Source of the DNA: Kaistella palustris DSM 21579
GTDB lineage: Bacteria; Bacteroidota; Bacteroidia; Flavobacteriales; Weeksellaceae
Length of the DNA stretch: 64,000 bases
Assembly: GCF_000422265.1 (NCBI RefSeq)
Contig: NZ_KE383812.1
Coordinates: 386,091-450,090, forward strand
Reading direction: 5' to 3'
Shown here: in pieces, positions 17,760 to 24,929 of the stretch
Layout of the letters: every line of letters begins with the position of its first letter
Position numbering within the stretch: position 1 is the stretch's first letter
Made by a program: the position numbers and the translations under genes
Notes under the pieces: model-generated
What the model was told of the DNA's origin: nothing
Seen by the model: the letters and a program-made list of their open reading frames with translations, nothing else
Databases searched by the model: none

Positions 17760-18020
17760 ATGAAAAACTATAAAAAAGTTATTTCCATTATATTCGTTCT
17801 CGCGGCAAACTTTGCATTTGCCTGTGAAGCGTGTAAACTGCAGCAACCAAAACTCACGCAGGGCTTTACGCACGGCGGCGGCCCCGACAGCAAGTGGGAC
17901 TGGCTGATCATCGCTGTCATCGCAGTAATCACGGTCTATACCCTCATCTATTCGCTGAAATATTTGATAAAACCCGGTGAAACAGACAAGAATCACATTA
18001 AGCATTCTATATTAAACTAA
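17760..18020 (+). CDS. Small membrane protein of the oxidase operon
   Basis: An 86-residue protein. It has an N-terminal signal-like helix ending in FAFA, a CEACK motif right after it, then a Gly-rich segment and one membrane helix (DWLIIAVIAVITVYTLIYSL). A short cytoplasmic tail follows. No family recognised; size and place resemble CcoQ or other accessory subunits. The two close cysteines after the signal could bind metal or be lipidated. It lies 17 bp after the dihaem subunit in the same operon. Confidence 0.75.
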   Translation: MKNYKKVISIIFVLAANFAFACEACKLQQPKLTQGFTHGGGPDSKWDWLIIAVIAVITVYTLIYSLKYLIKPGETDKNHIKHSILN

Positions 18021-18030
18021 ACTACAAAAA

Positions 18031-18444
18031 ATGGCACAGGAGAAAACAAACGTCGTTTTATTCATTGACGATGCCGAGCAGCCGGTGGCAGAGCTGGAAA
18101 CGCCGATCGTTTTCGATTTTGACACCAGGAAACTCACGGATGGCGATCATACCCTGAGGATTGTCAGCCGTGCACCAGATGGGCGCGAAGGCATCCGGCT
18201 GATCAACTTTACCGTGAGAAACGGTCCGTCAATAAGTATCGAAGGGTTGAAAGACAATGCCACAGTCGACGGCTCTTTCCCGCTGATGATCAACGCCTAT
18301 GACAAAGGCAGCCACAAAGAATTTGTAATCGAAGGCTCTGAAACACCACGAACTATACCAGTGTGGATGTGGGTTATTATCCTGATCATTACCGGTTGGA
18401 GTGCCTATTATATCATTACTTATTTTAATGGTCTTCCTTATTAG
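18031..18444 (+). CDS. Oxidase-operon protein with Ig-like body and C-terminal anchor
   Basis: A 137-residue protein. It has a beta-rich body (TNVVLFIDDAEQPVAELETPIVFDFDTRKLTDGDHTL spread over about 5-42, then INFTVRNGP, KDNATVDGSFPLMINAYDKGS) and ends in a single membrane helix (TIPVWMWVIILIITGWSAYYIITYF). There is no N-terminal signal, so it would be tail-anchored or use a non-standard topology. The gene follows by 10 bp and closes the operon. No haem motif. I infer an accessory or assembly role from context only. Confidence 0.72.
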   Translation: MAQEKTNVVLFIDDAEQPVAELETPIVFDFDTRKLTDGDHTLRIVSRAPDGREGIRLINFTVRNGPSISIEGLKDNATVDGSFPLMINAYDKGSHKEFVIEGSETPRTIPVWMWVIILIITGWSAYYIITYFNGLPY

Positions 18445-18469
18445 ACTTTTCTGTATTTTTATAATTGTT

Positions 18470-18508
18470 AAAGCCGGCTTCTTTATGATTAAGAGGCCGG
18501 CTTTTTTT
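18470..18508 (+). terminator. Terminator of the oxidase operon
   Basis: AAAGCCGGC pairs with GCCGGCTTT around a 17-base loop and is followed by a T run, 25 bp beyond the last gene. Confidence 0.82.
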
Positions 18509-18558
18509 AAGGAAAACATGATATGGTCCTAAAGATGATACATCATCAATTAAAAATT

Positions 18559-19272
18559 TTAGAATTGACTGCAATCTACGTCAAAACTGAAGACCTGCTC
18601 TTCATCATTGGTGGTTATAAACTGTTTCTCTAAAACATGGGTGAGGCTATAATTTCCGCCCTCAAAATAGTAAAACCTAATTAACATATCAGACGAAGGT
18701 TTTGCGAGCAGTTGCACTGCACTCGCACCATTATTTTGCACGGTAATACTGTTGAATGTCCCACTTTCACTGTTTAAAAGCGTCGATACAATAACGGGAG
18801 GCGAGGTACAGTCTGTAATATTTAAGTTAAAATTTACCTTGATTGGTTTCCATGCGTTTACGTCACGGATATTTTCTGCTCCTGCAATCAGATTTAAATT
18901 GGATACCGGTTCAGCGATATAGCCATCCGAATTTTCAGCAGATATACAATAACTGTAGTTTTCCTTTGCAGTATCTAGAATATAGTTGAAGGGTATTGTG
19001 TAATTGCCGTTCCTGTCGGTTTTAACGCTCGCGATATCTTCTGTTTTTGTGCAGCCCATATATCCACAGAAATCCCGGTAGCTGCGCTGGACGGTTACCA
19101 AATAATCCGGCACCGGAATATTGCGCTGATAATCATAAACTTTTCCGGAGACTATAGTCCTTACTTGGAACGGTGAGCCTTCGTTTGCTGTTCTGTCTGT
19201 ACAGCAAATCATAACCAATGTCAATAGCAGAATCAGAAATTTGAATATGCCTGCTTTTTCTAAAGTTTTCAT
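18559..19272 (-). CDS. Lipoprotein with carboxypeptidase-regulatory-like domain, unknown
   Basis: A 237-residue exported protein. A long signal helix ends at CCTDR, consistent with lipidation. The N-terminal half resembles a CarboxypepD regulatory-like (CNA_B) fold: VSGKVYDYQRNIPVPDYLVTV, then TDRNGNYTIPF. A Cys pair in CGYMGC may form a disulfide. The C-terminal half is beta-rich and unassigned. It stands alone between the oxidase operon and nrdA. Confidence 0.75.
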   Translation of the reverse strand: MKTLEKAGIFKFLILLLTLVMICCTDRTANEGSPFQVRTIVSGKVYDYQRNIPVPDYLVTVQRSYRDFCGYMGCTKTEDIASVKTDRNGNYTIPFNYILDTAKENYSYCISAENSDGYIAEPVSNLNLIAGAENIRDVNAWKPIKVNFNLNITDCTSPPVIVSTLLNSESGTFNSITVQNNGASAVQLLAKPSSDMLIRFYYFEGGNYSLTHVLEKQFITTNDEEQVFSFDVDCSQF

Positions 19273-19373
19273 ATTCTCATCGTTTTCTTAAAAACCTCCT
19301 GATTTCAAATATATTTTTGAACCAAAAGCCTCCCGACTGATTCGGATTCAACATTTAAAAGAACAGGATATTA

Positions 19374-21029
19374 CTACGCTTCACAACTTGAGCAACTCAC
19401 AAAATTCACCATCAATTCCTTGGAAACTGATGAGCTTCGCTGATAATATAACGTCTTCACTCCTTTTTTCCAGGCCTCGATATAAAGGTAATTCACGTCT
19501 TTCACAGGCATAGTGGAGGGAATCTGGAGATTTAGGGACTGGGCCTGGTCAATGTACTGCTGCCTTTGTGCTGCCTGAGAAATTATTTCCATCGGGGAAA
19601 TCTCACGGAATGTTTTAAAGACGGCTTTTTCCTCCTCGCTCAGTTCTTTCAACTGCTGTACAGAACCGTGGTTCAACATGATGGTTCTCCAGGTATCCTC
19701 ATTGTCAATACCTTTTTCCTGAAGCAATTTTGCCAGATATTTATTCTTCCGCATAAAGTTACCTTTTGCGAGACCTGCTTTATAGTAGTTGGAAGCAAAA
19801 GGCTCTATTCCCGGCGAAGTCTGGCCCAGAATCGCTGAACTTGAGGTGGTAGGAGCAATCGCCATTGTAGTCGTATTTCGCATTCCGTATCCTTTGAGCA
19901 ATTCGGGCTCGCCATAGATGTTGGCAAGCTCCTGGGAGGCCGCCAATGACTGCTCTTTAATCTGACGGAAAGCTCTGGCATTAAACTGCGTCGCCTCAAA
20001 ACTTTCGAAGGGAATCATGTTTTTCTGCAGGTAAGAATGGTAACCGAGAACGCCCAAACCAAGAGCTCTGTGGCGCAACGCAAAATTTCTGGCACCAGTC
20101 AAATAATAGTTGCCCTCAGTTTTTTCAATAAATTCCGACAGTACTGCATCCAAGAAATAAATGGCAAGCTTCACGGCATCAGTATCCTTCCATTCGTCAT
20201 ACAATTCAAGATTCATCGAGGACAGACAGCAGATGAATGATTCTTCAGCACTTGAAGGCAGCATAATTTCCGAACACAAGTTGCTGGCATTGATGGGCAA
20301 TCCTAAATCTTTATAAACCTGTGGTTTGTTCCGGTTCACATTATCTGTAAAAAGGATGTAGGGCAAACCTTTCTGCTGGCGGCTTTCCAACACACGGGCC
20401 CAAATCTTGCGCTTATCCATATCGCCGTCGATCATATCCTGCATCCAATAATCCGGCACGCAAATTCCCGTAAACAGATTCTGGATCGGACTTCCGATAT
20501 CTTTAATGGACAGAAATTCTTCAATATCGCCATGATCTACATCAAGGTAAGCGGCAAAAGCACCACGGCGAACGCCACCTTGTGAAACCACGTCCATCGC
20601 GGTATCATAAAGTTTCATAAAGGATACGGCGCCTGAAGATTTTCCGTTGTCCGTCACGGCCGTTCCACGGTTCCTGAGTTCCCCAAAATAGCCGGAAGTG
20701 CCGCCACCAATTTTGGTCTGCATAATGACCTCGCCAAGTTTGTGCGTAATACCTTCGATATTATCGGGCACATGCACGTTGAAACAGGAAATCGGCAGGC
20801 CGCGCTCCGTTCCCATATTCGCCCAGACCGGCGATGAGAAACTGATCCAGCCTTTTCGGATCATCTCTTCGAAGGCCGGCTGTAACTCAGGTTTATATAA
20901 TCTTTTTGCTGCGGCTGTAGTTATGCGTGATATTGCGCCATCCACAGTTTCACCTTTCAGGAGGTAGCCGCGGTTAAGCATTTGTTCAGATTCTTCGTTG
21001 AGCCACCAGATTTTCGATTGTTCTTCCAT
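19374..21029 (-). CDS. nrdA: Ribonucleoside-diphosphate reductase class I alpha subunit, no ATP-cone
   Basis: A 551-residue catalytic subunit that makes dNDPs. The active site is complete: Cys in LPISCFN, the NLCSEI block with Asn, Cys and Glu, the redox Cys in FICCLSS, the radical-path Tyr pair in TLYYQRSSS, and a C-terminal CSSCEA that is reduced by thioredoxin. It starts almost directly in the ten-stranded barrel domain, with no N-terminal ATP-cone, so it is shorter than E. coli NrdA. Possible earlier starts (21053, 21134) lie in low-complexity or repeat DNA; 21029 (MEEQSKIWWLNEE) fits best. nrdB lies upstream, 1.1 kb away across a repeat array. Confidence 0.94.
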   Translation of the reverse strand: MEEQSKIWWLNEESEQMLNRGYLLKGETVDGAISRITTAAAKRLYKPELQPAFEEMIRKGWISFSSPVWANMGTERGLPISCFNVHVPDNIEGITHKLGEVIMQTKIGGGTSGYFGELRNRGTAVTDNGKSSGAVSFMKLYDTAMDVVSQGGVRRGAFAAYLDVDHGDIEEFLSIKDIGSPIQNLFTGICVPDYWMQDMIDGDMDKRKIWARVLESRQQKGLPYILFTDNVNRNKPQVYKDLGLPINASNLCSEIMLPSSAEESFICCLSSMNLELYDEWKDTDAVKLAIYFLDAVLSEFIEKTEGNYYLTGARNFALRHRALGLGVLGYHSYLQKNMIPFESFEATQFNARAFRQIKEQSLAASQELANIYGEPELLKGYGMRNTTTMAIAPTTSSSAILGQTSPGIEPFASNYYKAGLAKGNFMRKNKYLAKLLQEKGIDNEDTWRTIMLNHGSVQQLKELSEEEKAVFKTFREISPMEIISQAAQRQQYIDQAQSLNLQIPSTMPVKDVNYLYIEAWKKGVKTLYYQRSSSVSKELMVNFVSCSSCEA

Positions 21030-21044
21030 ATTTTTTTTCTGTAA

Positions 21045-21061
21045 AATGTACATTGTACATT
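21045..21061. promoter_or_regulatory. Palindrome just upstream of nrdA
   Basis: AATGTACATTGTACATT is a 17-bp palindrome with only the centre unpaired, 16 bp before the chosen nrdA start. It does not match the NrdR-box pattern I know. It could be an operator or chance AT-rich symmetry. Confidence 0.3.
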
Positions 21062-21120
21062 GTGTTTTTATTTTTTTTTCAGAAGCATCACATTGCTTTC
21101 TTCTTATTAAGTAATTACCC

Positions 21121-21212
21121 GCTTTCCGTTGCAATCTGCCCTTGCGCGGAGGGTCTTCATTTTTAGAAGATCCGGCTGCGCAAGGTCAGGATTTCCACTG
21201 CAATCGGGGCTA
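21121..21212 (-). repeat. Intergenic repeat with hairpin (TAGCCC type, third copy)
   Basis: On the minus strand it begins TAGCCCCGATTGCAGTGG and ends CAACGGAAAGC. The middle folds into a hairpin in which GACCTTGCGC pairs with GCGCAAGGGC in part, capped by ATCTTCT and GAAGAC. The opening core is shared with the elements at 8065 and 43622; the middle differs. Confidence 0.55.
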
Positions 21213-21289
21213 GGAGCCGGGGCGTTTTGTCTTTCGAAGTTTGAAAAACTGCGGAAAGATGTCGCGCCTTCGGCGCTTTGCGGGCGGTT

Positions 21290-22000
21290 GCCGATGCGGG
21301 TGATTACGCCACTTCGTGGCTTCTTTTCTATTGTCTCTTAACATGTCATCGGGTTTCACCCGATGCTGGTGATTTCGCCACTTCGTGGCTATATCTTCCC
21401 TTTTATAACGAAATTATAAAATTCTTTTGGCGCTCCCTCGCTCGCGCCTTTGTTCGACAAATTATGTCCGCTCACCTTGTCATGGTTTTAGATGATAAGA
21501 ATGACGCCACTTCGTGGCTTTTTTTTCTATTGCTTCTTAACATGTCATCGGGCTGCGCCCGATGCTGATGATTACGCCACTTCGTGGCTATATCTTCCCT
21601 TTTATAACGAAATTATAAAATTCTTTTCGGCGCTCGCTGCGCTCGCGCCTTTGTTTGACAAATTATGTCCGCTCACCTTGTCATGGTTTTAGAAGATAAG
21701 GATGGCGCCACTTCGTGGCTTTTTTTATATTGCTTCTTAATATGTCATCGTGCTGCGCCCGATGCTGATGATTACACCACTTCGTGGCTATATCTTCCCT
21801 TTTATAATGAAATTATAAAATTCTTTTCGGCGTTCGCTTCGCTCGCGCCTTTGTTCGACAAATTATGTTCGCTCACCTTGTCATGGTTTTAGATGATAAG
21901 GATGGCGCCACTTCGTGGCTTTTTTTATATTGCTTCTTAACATGTCATCGGGCTGCGCCCGATGCTGATGATTACGCCACTTCGTGGCTTTTTTTCTTTC
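21290..22000. repeat. Tandem array of about 200-bp hairpin-rich units inside the nrd locus
   Basis: About 3.5 units. The palindrome GCCAC-TTC-GTGGC occurs at 21308, 21377, 21506, 21576, 21707, 21776 (first base changed), 21907 and 21976. The two interleaved series have spacings of 198-201 bp. Each unit holds two copies of it, a second hairpin (CATCGGGC-TGC-GCCCGATG), and an AT-rich stretch plus a GC-rich GGCGCTCGC segment. In the first unit that second hairpin reads CATCGGGT-TTC-ACCCGATG, so its inner pair changed on both sides. Short plus-strand frames (60-96 codons) exist but repeat with the array and have no independent support. Confidence 0.92.
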
Positions 22001-22021
22001 ACTTTCTTTTTAGAAATCCCC

Positions 22022-22120
22022 GCGCCCCGACTTGAACGGAGCTCTTTTTTGTTCCTGTCTGAGCACAGGGGCGAGGACAGGAACAAAAAAAGCGGGAGTG
22101 GAAGGCGGAAATGTGCGCCC
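22022..22120 (+). repeat. Intergenic element with conserved flanks and variable hairpin (copy 1)
   Basis: Left flank GCGCCCCGACTTGAACGGAGCTC; right flank AGCGGGAGTGGAAGGCGG ending in GCGCCC (the left flank is quoted in part: key words CCCCGACTTGAACGG and GAGCTC). Between them is a 15-bp perfect stem (TTTTTTGTTCCTGTC with GACAGGAACAAAAAA). Copies with the same flanks and other stems lie at 31143-31260 and 55715-55794. It sits just after the nrdB stop codon and may act as its terminator. Confidence 0.85.
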
Positions 22121-22131
22121 AAATATAAATT

Positions 22132-23106
22132 TTAAAATAAATCGTTCTCCGTAATACTCTTATCGTGTTTTGTGTAATCCACCGGTCTTTTGGCAAAAAA
22201 GTCATCCATTGAATTGGCAAAAACTTCCTCCTCAAACCAAACCATTGGCCGGTATTGTTCGGGTGTAATATTGTAGCGCGTCTGCATGCCGATTTTCTTC
22301 AAACTGTCATCAACGCGGTATTTCATAAAATTGAGCAGGTCTTCCTTACCTATATTGTCGATTTCGCCAAGCTCAAAAATCCAGTCCAGAATTTCTTCTT
22401 CAACATTGATCGAGTGATCGACCAGCGTATAAATATCATCGATATCCGAATCTGTAAGCAATTCGGGTTGCTCTTCGCGGATCTTGTTGATGAGATAAAT
22501 GCCGGCATTGGCGTGAATCTGCTCATCCACGGAGGTCCAGGCGATAATATTGGATACATTTTTCATGTAACCCTTAAACCTTGTAAATGATAAAATAATT
22601 GCAAACTGCGAGAAAAGTGAAACGTTTTCGATCAGGATACTGAAAAGCAAAAGTGAGGAAACGTACTCTTTTGGCGTGGTGGAATTGGCATGACGCAAAA
22701 CATTGGACAGAAAATCGATCCTTTTTTTAATCGCGGGGATTTCCACAACCTGGCCGAATGAATCGTTGTAACCAAGGACCTCCAGGAGTCGCGAGTATGC
22801 TTCGGAATGACGGAATTCGCACTCTGCGAATGTGGCACCCAAACCGTTGAGTTCAGGTTTTGGCATATGACTGTAGAGATTTCCCCAAAATGTCTTCACC
22901 GAAACTTCGATCTGCGCGATCGCCAAAAGTGCATTTTTCACCGCGTTTTTTTCGTGAGGCTCCAACTGGGACTGGAAATCCTGAACATCCGCAGTAAAAT
23001 CGACCTCGGAATGAACCCAAAAAGATTTATTAATGGCTTCTACAAATTGTAGAATCTCAGGATATTCAAAGGGTTTGTAACTTACTCTTTTGTCGAAAAT
23101 TCCCAT
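22132..23106 (-). CDS. nrdB: Ribonucleoside-diphosphate reductase class I beta subunit
   Basis: A 324-residue radical-generating subunit, ferritin-like fold. The metal ligands and radical Tyr are in ECEFRHSEAYSRLL (Glu, His, Tyr) near 105-118 and in the second half around ENVSLFSQFA and SVDEQIHANAG. It starts directly at MGIFDKRVSYKPFEYP and has no N-terminal ATP-cone, unlike some Bacteroidota NrdB proteins. The C-terminus, ITENDLF, would bind NrdA. It is upstream of nrdA on the same strand but separated from it by repeats. Confidence 0.95.
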   Translation of the reverse strand: MGIFDKRVSYKPFEYPEILQFVEAINKSFWVHSEVDFTADVQDFQSQLEPHEKNAVKNALLAIAQIEVSVKTFWGNLYSHMPKPELNGLGATFAECEFRHSEAYSRLLEVLGYNDSFGQVVEIPAIKKRIDFLSNVLRHANSTTPKEYVSSLLLFSILIENVSLFSQFAIILSFTRFKGYMKNVSNIIAWTSVDEQIHANAGIYLINKIREEQPELLTDSDIDDIYTLVDHSINVEEEILDWIFELGEIDNIGKEDLLNFMKYRVDDSLKKIGMQTRYNITPEQYRPMVWFEEEVFANSMDDFFAKRPVDYTKHDKSITENDLF

Positions 23107-23487
23107 ATTCAGGTCGTTTTAATAAATAATATGAATAATACTTTTGGAAAACACGGTGGGTAACTTTTTCATTTTCTGACATTTAAGCAAAAGAAAACGC
23201 TGCGCCCGGAATCACCTTTCAGAAGAAGGGTGAATGACAAAAATAGAGAATAGAACCTGATCTGGAAAGGCGCAATGATTAAAAGGCTGAGGATAAGATG
23301 TAAAAGTTTTCCACAAAGACACAGAAGTGCCGCCCAGATTGACTTACAGCAGTTTGCAAAGAGATATTTGCCATTTTAGGCGGTTTGCGGCTAAACAATT
23401 CTCTGTAAAACATTACATATTAGATGAGTTACAACTAAACAGCCGGATTAATATATCCAGTGAAAATGCAGTTCATAAAAAGAAAAA
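23107..23487. other. Non-coding gap upstream of nrdB
   Basis: About 380 bp between the nrdB start and the terminator of the secreted-protein cluster. Mixed composition. An 86-codon plus-strand frame beginning at 23327 runs through the terminator into the neighbouring gene and looks spurious. No RNA gene or repeat recognised; no clear TAnnTTTG box before nrdB. Confidence 0.55.
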
Positions 23488-23512
23488 CGACAGCCTTTAT
23501 TTAAGACTGTCG
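23488..23512 (-). terminator. Terminator of the secreted-protein cluster
   Basis: CGACAG pairs with CTGTCG around a 13-base loop, with A/T runs on both sides. On the minus strand it follows the last gene of the cluster. Confidence 0.75.
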
Positions 23513-23548
23513 CTTTTTTCATCATTGTGTGTTGAGAATCAGGATGGT

Positions 23549-24267
23549 TTAGAATCCCGAGGGTTTTGGTACAGAATAGGTATTTGAAGTCCCGGCTGTC
23601 CCATTGAGGTTGGTGGATTGCGTTTGACTGATTGCTTTGGTTATGAGTTTTTTATATACCAAAAGCTGAAGCTTTATGGTGTACCGGTCCGCTCTTATGG
23701 TACCGTCATTTTCTGTAAATTTAGAATCGAGGTATCGTGCACGGACCCACCATGTTTTCTGGGAATTCGCATCGCCAGGATCGGTGGGTGCCACATAGCA
23801 GACAAAGTCCGGGCTGCCCTGATAAAAATTAGCCTGTGTGTTTGATATATTCGAATTGTGTGTCAGGTAAACCTCCAGCGTGGTCGGTACACCACCGGCG
23901 AATTTTGCCAGACTGAAACTTCGTACTGCGGCCGTAAACTCACTAGCATCAATTTTTGTGTTGTACGAAACTACACCTACGTTGGATACATTATTAAAAT
24001 TTAGATTCAGCAGGTTGACCAGCGAAGAACTTTCCAGAGTAGGATCATAGATATCAAGCTTCACTGCCTGCGATGCCATGAAATTAATTGGCAATTCCAG
24101 CGGTTCTCCGGGTGACCTTAAGTAAAGCAGGTCTCCATGGGCAATTCCGTTTACATCCAGCGTCTCAGTTGGCGAGTTCGTATTGATCCTACATTTCCTC
24201 CCGAAACCTGTGCGTGGGCGCCGTAGATGCCCGCAAGTATACACAGCAAAAATATTTTTTTCATCAT
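23549..24267 (-). pseudogene. Secreted repeat-stalk-like protein, -1 frameshift
   Basis: The gene starts at an ATG-ATG pair (24267) with a signal peptide reading MMKKIFLLCILAGIYGAHAQ and then VSGGNVG. At about 24185-24190 the sequence GTAGGATCAATACG lacks one base. The original frame stops after 38 codons, while the other frame continues with INTNSPTETLDVNGIAHGDLL and another 220 residues. The rejoined protein, AQVSGGNVG + INTNSPTETLDVNG, matches the pattern of its two neighbours and would be 239 residues. The apparent longer minus-strand frame from 24295 is an artefact of reading the wrong frame. Recent inactivation, phase variation or an assembly error are possible. Third gene of a three-gene cluster. 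Confidence 0.85.
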
Positions 24268-24281
24268 TTGTGTGGTGTGTT

Positions 24282-24914
24282 TTATTGCAGGCCAATCGGC
24301 GTATTTGTAGAAACTCCGGAATAGCTGTTAGCCTGAGTTACCGAACCGGTGTAGTTGCCCCAATCCTTTACCAGTGTTTTTTCAAACACAATGAAGGAGA
24401 GATCCCAATTTCCATTGGAATTGGTTCCAGAGGTCGTGGCATTGTTAAAATTGAGGCTGATCACATACTTGCCGTTTTTCTCCTTTACAGCTGTAAAATA
24501 AGTTCCGTAAACCGGATCACCGTTGTAGTTCGAAGCACTCATTATGGTTGCTCCACTGAAAACTCCTTCTGCCAGGCCCAGGTAATATTTACTTACCTCA
24601 AGATTGGTACTAAGTTCAACGACACTCAGTTTGTTTACGTTTTGGATCTGCACACTATACTTGTTGATGGGCCCTACATTCCGCACATCTACATCAAGCC
24701 GCTTAACCTCGCCTACCGGCGAAGATTCTGTTGACCGCACCAGAAGCCTGTAATCGCCTGTGGCAGCAACCGTATTATCAAGAATAAGGTAATTTTCCAG
24801 CAGAATATTTCCTACCACATCCAGTGCGTCACGTGGCGTTGTGGTTCCTATGCCAACCTGCGCATAGCCCGCAGCTGAGCACAACACCACCAGAGTTGTA
24901 ATTAGTTTTTTCAT
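24282..24914 (-). CDS. Secreted protein with N-terminal GIGTTTP-LDVVG motif, unknown
   Basis: A 210-residue exported protein. Signal peptide MKKLITTLVVLCSAAGYA, then QVGIGTTTPRDALDVVGNILLENYLIL, quoted in pieces: VGIGTTTP and ALDVVGN are the motif that begins many Bacteroidota surface proteins with tail-fibre-like stalks. The rest is beta-rich with VKRLDVDVRNVG and ISLNFNNATTSGTNSNG. No T9SS domain is present at the C-terminus, which ends in TGLQ-type sequence (VSTNTPIGLQ). Middle member of a paralogous cluster spaced 14-15 bp apart, so one operon. Role unknown. Confidence 0.78.
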   Translation of the reverse strand: MKKLITTLVVLCSAAGYAQVGIGTTTPRDALDVVGNILLENYLILDNTVAATGDYRLLVRSTESSPVGEVKRLDVDVRNVGPINKYSVQIQNVNKLSVVELSTNLEVSKYYLGLAEGVFSGATIMSASNYNGDPVYGTYFTAVKEKNGKYVISLNFNNATTSGTNSNGNWDLSFIVFEKTLVKDWGNYTGSVTQANSYSGVSTNTPIGLQ

Positions 24915-24929
24915 CAGTACTGTGTGTGT

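Noticed and set aside
19374..21029. nrdA as truncated gene
   Set aside because: All active-site cysteines and the C-terminal Cys pair are present; the short size reflects only the missing ATP-cone.
21278..21892. Small plus-strand proteins (60-96 codons) in the array, with a recurrent ATSWL motif
   Set aside because: They follow the repeat period, have no independent starts or promoters, and the motif is just the translation of the GCCACTTCGTGGC palindrome region.
21290..22000. CRISPR array
   Set aside because: Repeats are tandem 200-bp units with near-identical content between the palindromes; there are no unique spacers of 25-40 bp and no cas genes.
23327..23587. 86-codon plus-strand ORF
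   Set aside because: It runs through a terminator into the secreted-protein gene on the other strand and has no family-like sequence.
24184..24295. Extended N-terminus (MACNKTHH...) for the secreted protein
   Set aside because: It is the wrong frame over the signal peptide; the true start at 24267 gives a proper signal, showing a frameshift instead.
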